From an uncultured Clostridia bacterium (GTDB lineage Bacteria > Bacillota > Clostridia > Christensenellales > UBA1242), in contig CANBAX010000015.1 in the NCBI GenBank assembly GCA_947366645.1, forward strand, positions 1-12,626: a DNA stretch of 12,626 bases, given 5' to 3'. Shown here in pieces: positions 1 to 8,106 of the stretch (within the stretch, counting starts at the first letter, position 1; each line of letters begins with the position of its first letter). Under the pieces are notes generated by a model, which saw only the letters and a list, made by a program, of their open reading frames with translations, was not told the origin of the DNA and searched no databases. Position numbers and translations under genes: made by a program.

Positions 1-278
1 AAAGCGTTTTCTAAAACGTATGCAAAAGGCTCAGTAAGATTACGTAATTCTTCTCGCACCTCAATTGGACATTTGTTCATATAAAAATCAAAATATTTTT
101 CTGATACAAGATTCTTATACTTTTCTGCCACTTCATTATATGCAAGATATGTTAAATGAACATTCTCTCTTTCGCTGATAAGTCTTTGTTCAAGATTTAT
201 AAAACTTTCATAGACAAACTTTTCAGCTTTCGTCATATTTACAAATTGTATTTTCTCAAAATATGTCAATTCCTTCAT
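1..278 (-). CDS. Unidentified protein, 3' end cut by window edge
   Basis: An open frame on the minus strand starts at ATG 276-278 and continues without a stop for 92 codons to the window edge, so the C-terminus is missing. A strong purine-rich ribosome binding site (AGGGGGAAG, 282-290) lies 3 nt before the ATG region. The visible protein begins MKELTYFEKIQFVNMTKAEK and is rich in Glu, Lys, Tyr and Phe. It looks helical, with no signal peptide or membrane segment in the visible part. I do not recognise the family. It lies 41 nt downstream of ligA on the same strand, but a near-consensus promoter overlaps the ligA stop, so it may be transcribed both on its own and by read-through. In Bacillus the genes after ligA differ, so position does not suggest a function. 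Confidence 0.7.
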   Translation of the reverse strand, partial: MKELTYFEKIQFVNMTKAEKFVYESFINLEQRLISERENVHLTYLAYNEVAEKYKNLVSEKYFDFYMNKCPIEVREELRNLTEPFAYVLENA

Positions 279-294
279 TTGCTTCCCCCTCAAT

Positions 295-323
295 ATATTA
301 CCACTTTGTATACCTTTCGTCAA
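295..323 (-). promoter_or_regulatory. Sigma-A-type promoter for the left-edge gene
   Basis: On the minus strand TTGACG (318-323) and TAATAT (295-300) are separated by exactly 17 nt, an almost ideal -35/-10 pair. The -35 box overlaps the ligA stop codon (320-322). The expected transcription start is near 288, giving a leader of about 10 nt that begins inside the AGGGGGAAG ribosome binding site, so the 5' UTR would be very short. Confidence 0.65.
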
Positions 324-2281
324 GACTTAATCATTTTATAAAAGTCTGCCTCACTTAGTATCTTAATGCCTAGTTCCACCGCTTTATCGTACTTAGAGCC
401 AGCGTCAGAGCCAGCAAGCACAAAGTCTGTGTTTTTGGAAACACTTGACGAGGTTTTTCCGCCAAGTTTTTCAATTATTCCCTCCGCTTGTTTACGAGTA
501 TATTTTTCAAGGCTTCCAGTAAGAACAACTATCTTATCAAAGAAGAGTGACGAAGTGCTACCTTTCTCGACTTCGACTTTCTTAACCTCAACACCATGAT
601 TTAATAGATTTTCTATTTCCTTTAAATTATCCTCATTACTAAAAAAGTCATATATTTTCTGTGCGACTATCTCACCAACATCATGAATAGACGCAAGGTC
701 TGTAAGATTAGCATTTTTTACTCCTTCTAAGCTTTTAAAATGTTTTGCAAGGTCTTTTGCCGTTTTGTCCCCCACCTCGCTTATTCCGAGGGCATACAAA
801 AATCTATTCAGTTCAACTTTTTTGCTGTTTTGTATTGAATTGAATATATTTTCACTCTTTTTTTCCTTAAATTTATCTAATAAGAGTAAATCTTCTTTAT
901 TAATAGTAAAGATATCACTAAGTTTTCTTAAGCCAAGTTTTTCATAAAATAGCGAGGCTGTTTTTTCCGAAAAACCTTCAATATTAAAAGCGTTTCGGCT
1001 GGCAAAGTGTGAAAGACGGTCAACCACCTGCTCTTTACAGCCATAATGGTTTGGACAAAATAATAGCGGCCCAACACGGTTAAGCCTATGACCGCAACTT
1101 GGGCAGTCTTTTGGCGGATTTATCTTAGTGGAGTTTGGCAGTTTTTCAGCAAGCCCCATAACCTCTGGAATGACCTCGTTACTACGCCTTACAAAAACCC
1201 GACTATTTTTAAACACGCTCTTTCTTTCTATATCTTCAATATTATTTAAGGTGGCACGACTGACCGTCGCACCCGCAAGTTCTACAGGCTCAAGAAGTGC
1301 GATGGGCGTCACTCTTCCGCTTCGTCCAACCTGCCATGCGACATCTATAATTTCAGTAGTGATTTCTTGTGCTTCAAACTTATATGCTATCGCCCATTTT
1401 GGAAATTTATTGGTAAAACCTATTTTTTCCCTTGGCGAGACCTTATTTATTTTTATAACCATTCCGTCAATAAGGACATCTAGTTTTGATTTTTGTTTAT
1501 CCACCTTTTCAATTTCTTTAATTGCTTCCTCTACATTTTTTACTACTGCAAAATATAGCCCTGTTTGAAAACCATTGGCTTTTAAAAATTCGTGCATTTC
1601 GCTTTGGGTGGAAAACTCCTTACCCTCACACTTTAAAACCGAATAGCAGAAATAGTCAAGTTCCCGCTTTGCCGTTTCTTTAGGGTCAAGATTTCTTATC
1701 GCACCCGCCGCCGCGTTACGTGGATTTTTCAGTTTTTCTTCATTATTTTTATTGTATCTTAAAAAGGCTTTGTTTGTCATCATGCATTCGCCTTGAACAA
1801 GGAGTTTGCCTTTAAAATTAATTGTAAGAGGCACAGATTTTATCGTCCTAACCTGCAAAGTAACATCTTCTCCAACACTGCCATTTCCACGAGTGGTGGC
1901 TGATACAAACTCGCCTTGGTCATATTCAACTACGATTTGTAGCCCGTCAAACTTATATTCCATAACAAAATCGGTGCCACCAGACTTAATATCCATTTCC
2001 TTCATCCACAAGCGCAAATCTTCATAATCACGTACTTTATTTAAGCTATAAAGTGCCACTTCATGCTGTTTTTTTGTAAATCCCTCTAATACAGTATCTC
2101 CCACCCTTTGTGTAGGCGAATTTTCAAAGATAATTCCAGTTTCCTTTTCAAGGTCTACAAGACGATAGTATAGTTTATCGTACTCAGCATCTGAAATTGT
2201 TGGATTATCATAGACATAATAATTGATATTATGTTTTCTAATCTCACTAATAAGTTTTTTAATTTCTTCAAGTTTATCCAT
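320..2281 (-). CDS. ligA: NAD-dependent DNA ligase LigA
   Basis: LigA (653 aa, usual size about 670) seals nicks in duplex DNA using NAD+ during replication and repair in the cytoplasm. All domains can be seen in order. The N-terminal Ia domain has YYVYDNPTISDAEYD (21-35). The adenylation domain has the AMP-accepting lysine K110 in KFDG, KNPRNAAAGAIRNLDP (185-200), DGMVIKIN (272-279) and PKWAIAYKF (294-302). The OB fold begins at about 313 (VAWQVGRSGRVTP). A Cys4 zinc finger uses C393, C396, C409 and C415. Helix-hairpin-helix repeats follow, and a BRCT domain runs from about 580 to 653. In the OB fold RRSNEVIPEV stands where most LigAs have RAGDVIPQV, a mild divergence. The ATG shares one base with the upstream pcrA stop (TAATG), indicating translational coupling; pcrA-ligA is a classic Firmicutes pair. 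Confidence 0.98.
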   Translation of the reverse strand: MDKLEEIKKLISEIRKHNINYYVYDNPTISDAEYDKLYYRLVDLEKETGIIFENSPTQRVGDTVLEGFTKKQHEVALYSLNKVRDYEDLRLWMKEMDIKSGGTDFVMEYKFDGLQIVVEYDQGEFVSATTRGNGSVGEDVTLQVRTIKSVPLTINFKGKLLVQGECMMTNKAFLRYNKNNEEKLKNPRNAAAGAIRNLDPKETAKRELDYFCYSVLKCEGKEFSTQSEMHEFLKANGFQTGLYFAVVKNVEEAIKEIEKVDKQKSKLDVLIDGMVIKINKVSPREKIGFTNKFPKWAIAYKFEAQEITTEIIDVAWQVGRSGRVTPIALLEPVELAGATVSRATLNNIEDIERKSVFKNSRVFVRRSNEVIPEVMGLAEKLPNSTKINPPKDCPSCGHRLNRVGPLLFCPNHYGCKEQVVDRLSHFASRNAFNIEGFSEKTASLFYEKLGLRKLSDIFTINKEDLLLLDKFKEKKSENIFNSIQNSKKVELNRFLYALGISEVGDKTAKDLAKHFKSLEGVKNANLTDLASIHDVGEIVAQKIYDFFSNEDNLKEIENLLNHGVEVKKVEVEKGSTSSLFFDKIVVLTGSLEKYTRKQAEGIIEKLGGKTSSSVSKNTDFVLAGSDAGSKYDKAVELGIKILSEADFYKMIKS

Positions 2282-4440
2282 TACCCCTCCTTAATTTCAA
2301 GCGGTGCGAGTTCTAGCATTAAACTTTTTTTGCCAAATCCTTCAAAAATTATATCACCAACTAGGCCGTCAGGAGTGATATCTACAATAAGCCCCTCTCC
2401 ATATTTTAGATGTTCCACCGTTTGTCCCACCTTATAGACAGAAATATCTTTAAGCGGTTTTTCCTCCTTCTCGGGTTTTTGCATAAAAGAAGAATGGTTA
2501 AAAAAGTTGTTCGCCTTTGGCTCTGGTTTTGAAAAAGTTGGTCTATCTAAAGATAGTAGCCCAAGTTCGCGAATAAAGCGGCTTGGCATTTGATATTGAC
2601 TTCCGCCATACAAAAATCGTTTTGAGCAGTGCGACATGAAAAGCACTTCCTCCGCACGAGTGAGTGCCACATAAAGTAGTCGTCGCTCCTCCTCCACCTC
2701 TGAGTTTTTCATAGAGCGTACTATTGGAAAAATTCCGTCTTCAAGCCCTATTACAAAAACCACTTTAAATTCAAGCCCTTTCACTGCATGCACGGTAGCA
2801 ATGGTAACCGCACCATTTTCGCCTATCTCATCGCTATCTGCTTTCAAAGTTATACTTTCAAGAAATTCGGACAAGCCCGCCTCAGGGTTAAGTTCTACAA
2901 AATCCTTGACCGAGGAAATAAAACTGTTAATATTTAAAATTCTGTTTAAATCCTCTTCATCTTTTGCATTAAAAGCCTCGATTATTTGGAAGTTTTTAAT
3001 AACCTCGCTTACAAAATCAATAGGTTTTATCTTTAAGTGACATAGTTTTATATATGTTTCTCTAAAACCAACTAATTTTTTATATAATGCCGGGTCAGAC
3101 AAAATTTCATTTCCCGTGATTACTTCCAGCAAACTTTTACCGCTTTCTGACGCCAAATTTTTAAGTTTATTTATTCCTACTTCACCTATGCCACGCTTAG
3201 GAAAATTAATAATTCGCTCAAGTGCCACATCATCTTTTGGGTTAATAAAAAGTCTTAAATAAGAAACCACGTTTCTTATCTCTGCCCTTTCATAAAACTT
3301 AAAACCACCATATATGCGGTGTGGAATATTGTAGGAAAGTAGCGACTCTTCAAGACTGCGTGAAAGCGCATTCATACGCATAAGCACGGCAATATCTTTA
3401 TATTCATATCCTTGTTTAGTGAGCCTATCTATATTTTTGGCGACATAAAGTGCTTCGTCCCTCTCATCATACGCGTTATAAAGGGAGGGCATTTGCCCCT
3501 CTTCCTTTTCCGTCCACATCTTTTTGTCAAGACGAGCAACATTGTTTCTTATCACATTATTGGCAAGAGTCAGGATTTCCTTTGTTGAGCGGTAGTTTCT
3601 TTCAAGTTTGAAAATTTTTGCATTCTCAAAATCTTTATTAAAATTAAATAGATTTTTAAAGTTTGCACCTCTCCAACTATATATACTCTGGTCCTCATCG
3701 CCAACAACGAAAATGTTTTTATTTACACTTGCAAGCATTTTCACTAGTTCATACTGCACTAGGTTGGTGTCTTGAAATTCATCAACCAAAATATATTTAA
3801 ATCTTGTTGCGTAATACTCAAGCACTGCTGGCACAGTTTTAAACAAAATGTATGTCTTTCGAAGTAAATCATCAAAATCTAGAGCGTTATTCTTTTTAAG
3901 TTTACTTTCATACTCCTCCATACAAATGCAAATTTTTCTTATGTTCTCTTCTTCTTTAAAAAGTTCAATATATTCATTCAAAGTCAAAATACCATTTTTC
4001 CAATTCGACAAATGGAATTGTAACGATTTTTTAATCTTATCATCGCATATTCCCCGCCCCTCAAGCACTTCTTTAATTATTTTATCGCTATCGCTTTCAG
4101 AGTATATAGTAAAATCTTTATTATACCCGCCCAGCGAAGATAAATCTCTTCGTAAAATTCTTGCGCACATAGAGTGAAAGGTGGATATCCAGATATTATC
4201 AGCCCCCTCCACCATTTCAGCAATACGGCTTTTCATTTCCCCTGCTGCTTTGTTTGTAAAAGTGATAGCAAGTATATTAAATGGACTTATCCCCATATCT
4301 TTAATTAAATATGCCACCCGATGAGTGAGGAGTCGGGTTTTTCCACTGCCAGCACCCGCCGATACAAGTACTGCACCTTCGGTTTCATAAAGTGCTTTAA
4401 GCTGGTCATCATTAAGTGAACTAAGGTCATAATTATTCAT
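2281..4440 (-). CDS. pcrA: ATP-dependent DNA helicase PcrA/UvrD
   Basis: Superfamily 1A 3'-5' helicase (719 aa) acting in nucleotide-excision repair, replication restart and transcription-repair conflicts. Motifs in order: Walker A AGAGSGKTR (28-36), Ia AITFTNKAAGEMK (58-70), II VDEFQDTN (219-226), III VVGDEDQSIYSWRGA (245-259), IV region LERNYRS (279-285), V ATVHAVKGLEF (548-558) and VI EEERRLLYVALTRA (583-596). The C-terminus ends in a PcrA-type Tudor-like domain with VGQTVEHLKYGEGLIVDI (671-688), which in Bacillus PcrA contacts RNA polymerase. It is the first gene of a pcrA-ligA operon and overlaps ligA by one base. No Shine-Dalgarno is visible before the ATG (4438-4440); a candidate promoter sits so close that the mRNA may be leaderless. 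The alternative label UvrD is the same family; gene order favours PcrA. Confidence 0.97.
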   Translation of the reverse strand: MNNYDLSSLNDDQLKALYETEGAVLVSAGAGSGKTRLLTHRVAYLIKDMGISPFNILAITFTNKAAGEMKSRIAEMVEGADNIWISTFHSMCARILRRDLSSLGGYNKDFTIYSESDSDKIIKEVLEGRGICDDKIKKSLQFHLSNWKNGILTLNEYIELFKEEENIRKICICMEEYESKLKKNNALDFDDLLRKTYILFKTVPAVLEYYATRFKYILVDEFQDTNLVQYELVKMLASVNKNIFVVGDEDQSIYSWRGANFKNLFNFNKDFENAKIFKLERNYRSTKEILTLANNVIRNNVARLDKKMWTEKEEGQMPSLYNAYDERDEALYVAKNIDRLTKQGYEYKDIAVLMRMNALSRSLEESLLSYNIPHRIYGGFKFYERAEIRNVVSYLRLFINPKDDVALERIINFPKRGIGEVGINKLKNLASESGKSLLEVITGNEILSDPALYKKLVGFRETYIKLCHLKIKPIDFVSEVIKNFQIIEAFNAKDEEDLNRILNINSFISSVKDFVELNPEAGLSEFLESITLKADSDEIGENGAVTIATVHAVKGLEFKVVFVIGLEDGIFPIVRSMKNSEVEEERRLLYVALTRAEEVLFMSHCSKRFLYGGSQYQMPSRFIRELGLLSLDRPTFSKPEPKANNFFNHSSFMQKPEKEEKPLKDISVYKVGQTVEHLKYGEGLIVDITPDGLVGDIIFEGFGKKSLMLELAPLEIKEG

Positions 4441-4446
4441 GTAATT

Positions 4447-4474
4447 ATGATAACCGTTTTCGCTACAAAAACAA
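4447..4474 (-). promoter_or_regulatory. Candidate promoter of pcrA (leaderless?)
   Basis: On the minus strand TTGTTT (4469-4474) and TATCAT (4447-4452) are 16 nt apart. The -10 box ends only 6 nt before the pcrA ATG, so transcription would begin at or next to the start codon. No ribosome binding site lies between. The match is moderate in AT-rich DNA, so this is tentative. Confidence 0.35.
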
Positions 4475-4492
4475 AATGAATTTAAGATAAAA

Positions 4493-4518
4493 AGAAAAAA
4501 AGCGACTTACCCATCGCT
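4493..4518 (-). terminator. Weak intrinsic terminator after the 109-aa gene
   Basis: Reading the minus strand, AGCGA (4514-4518) pairs with TCGCT (4501-4505) across an 8-nt loop, followed directly by TTTTTTCTTT. The hairpin begins just after the stop of the 4520-4849 gene and would separate it from pcrA. The stem is only 5 bp, so the strength is uncertain. Confidence 0.45.
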
Positions 4519-4519
4519 A

Positions 4520-4849
4520 TTAACAACCGTATTGATACTCTTTTTCCTCTTGTATCATCTTTCTAAATTTATGATATTTTTCTACTGTTTCAAGCAGATA
4601 CTTTTCTTTTCCATGGGCGTCTAATTTTAACAATATATTTTCGTCCATTAGTTGTTTTATAGGATTTAATATATCTTCATTACTCTCGAGAAGCATTCGC
4701 ACCTTAGAATAAAATATATCGTCATTACTTTTTATTACCTTTATGTTTAAACCTTCATTTTCAGTATACGGCACGCCCGATGCACCATTTTTATGTATCA
4801 TTCTATTTTTTGCCTTTAGTGCAAGACTTTTTAGCACTTCTCGTTTCAT
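4520..4849 (-). CDS. Conserved-looking small protein of unknown function (109 aa)
   Basis: The frame begins MKREVLKSLALKAKNRM and ends YQYGC. A clear ribosome binding site (AAAGGAGAG) lies just upstream of the ATG at 4847-4849, and its own promoter lies at 4887-4914. The sequence is mostly charged and predicted helical, with Lys/Glu-rich stretches, no signal peptide, no membrane segment and no catalytic motif that I can recognise. It stands between holA and pcrA, where several Bacillota carry rpsT after holA; this protein is not ribosomal protein S20, which would be shorter and Ala/Lys-rich. Its stop is followed by a terminator-like hairpin, so it is probably a one-gene transcript. Function unknown. 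Confidence 0.85.
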   Translation of the reverse strand: MKREVLKSLALKAKNRMIHKNGASGVPYTENEGLNIKVIKSNDDIFYSKVRMLLESNEDILNPIKQLMDENILLKLDAHGKEKYLLETVEKYHKFRKMIQEEKEYQYGC

Positions 4850-4886
4850 AATTCTCTCCTTTTAATTTCTTCACGAAAACACATAA

Positions 4887-4914
4887 AGTATAACAAGAAG
4901 AAATGGTTTTCCAA
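4887..4914 (-). promoter_or_regulatory. Promoter of the 109-aa gene
   Basis: On the minus strand TTGGAA (4909-4914) and TATACT (4887-4892) are separated by 16 nt, and TG-T precedes the -10 box (extended -10). The predicted start near 4880 gives a leader of about 30 nt carrying the AAAGGAGAG ribosome binding site. It lies in the 112-nt gap after holA, so the small gene need not depend on the comEC-holA transcript. Confidence 0.6.
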
Positions 4915-4961
4915 AAGCATTTGATAGTCGAGGAATTAGATAAAATGTCGAAATATGGCAG

Positions 4962-5909
4962 TTAGACAAATAGTATGGAGAATGCCAAAAAGTAGAGCGC
5001 GTTACTTATGAGCATTTGTCCACTTTTTACCATGTATTCAACTTCTTCAAGAAGAGAATAAATTTTTTTAAGTTGCATTTTTGAAAAATTGCCAAGTGAC
5101 GCACGCTGCTTTGAAATTGCATATTCTTTGACACCTAATAAAGAGGCAAGAGAAGCGTTAGTTGCATCAGAGGAAATTGCGATGAAGAAAAGCCTTCTAA
5201 AATGGTTTGAGATAAGTGAGAGTGTACCCTGCTCCTTCTCCATACGTGAGATTAATTTCATTACCTTGTCTGCGTCCTTTTTTCCAAGCGCTTCGGTAAG
5301 TTCAAATACAGCGAATTCTTCATTTTTAATCGCCACATTTTCAACAACTTTGTTTGTAATTAGGCTTTCGCTTGTGTCAAAGAAGACAAGCTTGTCAAGT
5401 TCGTTCATAACATTTGTAAGATATCCGTTTGAATAATCAAGTAAGGTGTCCACCGCCTCGCCACTAATTTGCTTGCCACGTTTTGCAAGGTCTGCCACAA
5501 TAATGTTTTTTGACAGGTTTCTATCCATACGTTTTGCGTCCACAAATTCGCAGAGATTTTTTGCAAAAGAAAGTTTATCATAAAAATCTAAGATTAACAG
5601 CACCGTACTTTTACAAGGGTTATTTAAGTAAGTTTCCACATTTTTTTTATCATTTTCATTAATTTTTGTGATATTTTTGACAATTACAAGTCTTTTATCG
5701 CTTCCCATAGGCATCATTTCACAGGCGTTAAAAAATCCTTGATAGGAAAAATTATCGTCATCAAAAACCGCTTTATTAAAATCTTCAAGTTGCAAATTTA
5801 TGGCAGAGGTTATCATACTTACTGCCTTGTCATATAGATAGTGGTCATCGCCACTTATGTAATAGCATGGCATAACGCCTTGTTTTAATCTTGCTTTTAA
5901 AGTTTTCAA
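4962..5909 (-). CDS. holA: DNA polymerase III delta subunit HolA
   Basis: HolA (315 aa from the start chosen here) is the delta subunit of the clamp loader and opens the beta sliding clamp. The N-terminus MKTLKARLKQGVMPCYYISGDDHYLYDKAV matches the family pattern (LK..L..G...YYLYG.E.YL), followed by the ATPase-dead AAA+ fold (about 15-180; LLILDFYDKL, IIVADLAKRGKQI) and the helical collar domain (about 200-315). I chose TTG at 5907-5909 rather than GTG at 5928-5930. The TTG overlaps the comEC stop as TTGA, has AAAGGGG about 6 nt upstream, and puts the conserved N-terminus at the right distance; starting at the GTG would add seven residues with no match to the family and would bury the ribosome binding site. 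It is probably translated by coupling to comEC. No gamma/tau-type Walker motif is present, as expected for delta. Confidence 0.93.
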   Translation of the reverse strand: MKTLKARLKQGVMPCYYISGDDHYLYDKAVSMITSAINLQLEDFNKAVFDDDNFSYQGFFNACEMMPMGSDKRLVIVKNITKINENDKKNVETYLNNPCKSTVLLILDFYDKLSFAKNLCEFVDAKRMDRNLSKNIIVADLAKRGKQISGEAVDTLLDYSNGYLTNVMNELDKLVFFDTSESLITNKVVENVAIKNEEFAVFELTEALGKKDADKVMKLISRMEKEQGTLSLISNHFRRLFFIAISSDATNASLASLLGVKEYAISKQRASLGNFSKMQLKKIYSLLEEVEYMVKSGQMLISNALYFLAFSILFV

Positions 5910-7969
5910 TCTATACCCCTTTTGCCCCACTCAATCCCGTTCCACGAAAATGAGAGATTTCCTTCTTTTTTATAGGAATGACTTTCTAAACCAAGTTCAC
6001 CCTTGTGATAAAAATCGTCCCAAGTGTAAACAAGACCATAATTTTCTGAAAGCGACTCTATTTCATTATAACTTATTTTGCCAGAAGAAACAACGAAAAT
6101 GCTTGTGCCGTCAAAATTAATTTCGTAACCCTTTATTCTCGTTTCCTCTTTATGGAACTTGAAAGACATCGAGCCATAGCTAAACTCCTCGCCCACTGCG
6201 ACAAGATTTGATGATTCGCCTTCGTAACAGAGGAACTTTTTGATATTATACTGCTCAAAACAGTCCAATTCCATTTCGTTAGGTTGACGCTTCATTATAA
6301 CATAGTCAATAGTCTTAATTTTATTGACATATAAGTACTGATATAATCTTTGCGTATCTAAATCATTGTAAATTAACGCCGTTTGACCATTTTTGCTGCT
6401 GACAAGTAAGCATTCCATATAAAAACTTTTAAGCGAACGTACCTCGCAGCCAAGTGTTGCTGGAATGGAAGATACTACAACCGCGACAACAAAGAACAGA
6501 CTAAGCACACCCAAAGAAAGAAATTTCATTAAATTTTTTATCATTAAAAAGCGACTTAATAAAAATAGTAAAATAAATAATAACAGTGAAAATGTAATAT
6601 CAAGTGCGTGTAAAGGAATGGTCAGTGATGTAGAGGCAAAAAATTTCGCAATTTCAGTTACACCGGTAAGTGCAAAGTCAAGGACAATAAGTGCTTTTGA
6701 TAGGAAAGGCAGAATAAGGAAAATTAAACTTGAAAGAAAAAGAATAGGATAAATAAAACCGAATAAAGGTACAATTATGAGATTAGCAAAGAAGGAAAGA
6801 AAATTCAGGTTTTGGAAAAAACTAGCTACAAATGGTAATATGCCAATTTGAGCAGATATTGAAAGTGAAATATATGTGGCAACAGAATTTGGCATAATTT
6901 TCTTTAACATCCTTGAAAGTGGCGGATTTAACATGAAGATACTTGTTACACAAAAGAAACTCATTAAGAAGCCGCTATCGAAAGCATAAAGCGGGTTTAT
7001 GGCAAGAATGATGAAACCCGCAAGACCAAGAGAGTTTAAGCTGTCGTACTCCTTTCCCGAAAGTTTGGACAGCATTATCACCATAGCCATGATACTTGCT
7101 CTAACAATAGAGGGCGCAAAGCCACAAATAATATTGTATAATAGTAAAATTACAGCAGTAATTATTGTGGTGTAAAGCCGTTTCATTCTGCAAAGATTTA
7201 AAAAGAAATAAATTAGTGAAATCAAAAATCCAACATGTAATCCAGATACCGTCAAAATATGAATAATGCCTGCCTCGCGATAGATGTCTTTGGTGGAATG
7301 TGGAATATCGTACTTATCTCCAAACAGCACTGCATAGGAAATTGCGGCATTTTCTTCCGACATATTCGCATAAAGCATTTTTTTTACGGAAATACGCAGG
7401 GACTCGTCAAATTTAACGGAGTTGCCTACCACGGTTATACTGGAATAGCTTATCTGTGCGTCATAACCAATATTGTTTCTAAGATAGGTGGAATTAAATG
7501 AGCCTAGTTCAAATAATTTAACCTTTTGAACTTCCGCCATAAAGGTAACTTTATCGCCAGCCTCCAGTTTCTCGTCACCGCTTACATGAAGATAGATATT
7601 CTTTGCACCCTCGCCGTTTATCAGCACACCATCAAGTTTATACACAGAGTAAAAGCCATAATCACGCACATCATCGGTGACACGACCTATCACGACATTT
7701 TCGCCTTCATAGTCCTTACAGTCATAACAAACAAGACCGAGGAAATAAACACCAGTTCCAAGTAAAAAGAAGATAGACAGGATTATCAGCGGTTTAAACT
7801 TACGAAGGAATATACAAAATAAAGTGAGACCTACAAAAACAAGAGGCACTATTATGCAAGTAAGAAGTTCACCAGCAAAAAGCTTCCGGCTTACAGTTAT
7901 GCCGAAAAGAAGAGCCATAAAGGGATAAAAAAGATATCTAAAATGTACTGCTTTTGTCTTGACTTTCAT
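5906..7969 (-). CDS. comEC: ComEC/Rec2-type DNA-uptake channel, C-terminal nuclease-like domain degenerate
   Basis: Polytopic membrane protein (687 aa from the ATG at 7967-7969) of the ComEC/Rec2 family, the inner-membrane channel that carries single-stranded DNA in natural transformation. N-terminal hydrophobic segments (about 10-80) are followed by a DUF4131/OB-like soluble part (about 90-185). The Competence domain carries AVLFGDKYDIPHSTKD and the signature HILTVSGLHVGFL (237-249), then many membrane helices to about 500. The last ~180 residues (508-687) occupy the place of the metallo-beta-lactamase domain but show no HxHxDH or similar histidine cluster. The region keeps a beta-rich pattern (TIDYVIMKRQPNEMEL where TH.D.DH would be expected), so it looks degenerate rather than cut off. 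A TTG six bases upstream (7973-7975) is an alternative start; neither has a good ribosome binding site. It overlaps holA by TTGA, the usual comEC-holA order in Firmicutes. Confidence 0.93.
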   Translation of the reverse strand: MKVKTKAVHFRYLFYPFMALLFGITVSRKLFAGELLTCIIVPLVFVGLTLFCIFLRKFKPLIILSIFFLLGTGVYFLGLVCYDCKDYEGENVVIGRVTDDVRDYGFYSVYKLDGVLINGEGAKNIYLHVSGDEKLEAGDKVTFMAEVQKVKLFELGSFNSTYLRNNIGYDAQISYSSITVVGNSVKFDESLRISVKKMLYANMSEENAAISYAVLFGDKYDIPHSTKDIYREAGIIHILTVSGLHVGFLISLIYFFLNLCRMKRLYTTIITAVILLLYNIICGFAPSIVRASIMAMVIMLSKLSGKEYDSLNSLGLAGFIILAINPLYAFDSGFLMSFFCVTSIFMLNPPLSRMLKKIMPNSVATYISLSISAQIGILPFVASFFQNLNFLSFFANLIIVPLFGFIYPILFLSSLIFLILPFLSKALIVLDFALTGVTEIAKFFASTSLTIPLHALDITFSLLLFILLFLLSRFLMIKNLMKFLSLGVLSLFFVVAVVVSSIPATLGCEVRSLKSFYMECLLVSSKNGQTALIYNDLDTQRLYQYLYVNKIKTIDYVIMKRQPNEMELDCFEQYNIKKFLCYEGESSNLVAVGEEFSYGSMSFKFHKEETRIKGYEINFDGTSIFVVSSGKISYNEIESLSENYGLVYTWDDFYHKGELGLESHSYKKEGNLSFSWNGIEWGKRGID

Positions 7970-8054
7970 TTCCAATATAGTTTAAATGAAAACCCGCGAA
8001 AAACAAAGAAAAATCACGAAAATTCTAAATCTTTAATAAAAAAAATAAAAACTA

Positions 8055-8083
8055 TTGCAAAAAGTAAGAGTTTGTGATAAAAT
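8055..8083 (+). promoter_or_regulatory. Promoter of lipoprotein gene 1
   Basis: TTGCAA (8055-8060) and TAAAAT (8078-8083) are 17 nt apart with TGA before the -10 (extended -10). Transcription should begin near 8090, just before the AAAGGAG ribosome binding site (8094-8100), 6 nt from the ATG. The block aaaactattgc around the -35 box is repeated exactly at the -35 box of lipoprotein gene 2. The divergent comEC gene begins 138 nt away. Confidence 0.7.
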
Positions 8084-8106
8084 ATAGCTAAATAAAGGAG
8101 AAAACA

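Noticed and set aside
1128..1568. 146-residue plus-strand frame opposite ligA.
   Set aside because: It is an antisense shadow of a conserved ligase coding region, Ser/Thr-rich low-complexity translation, no start signals.
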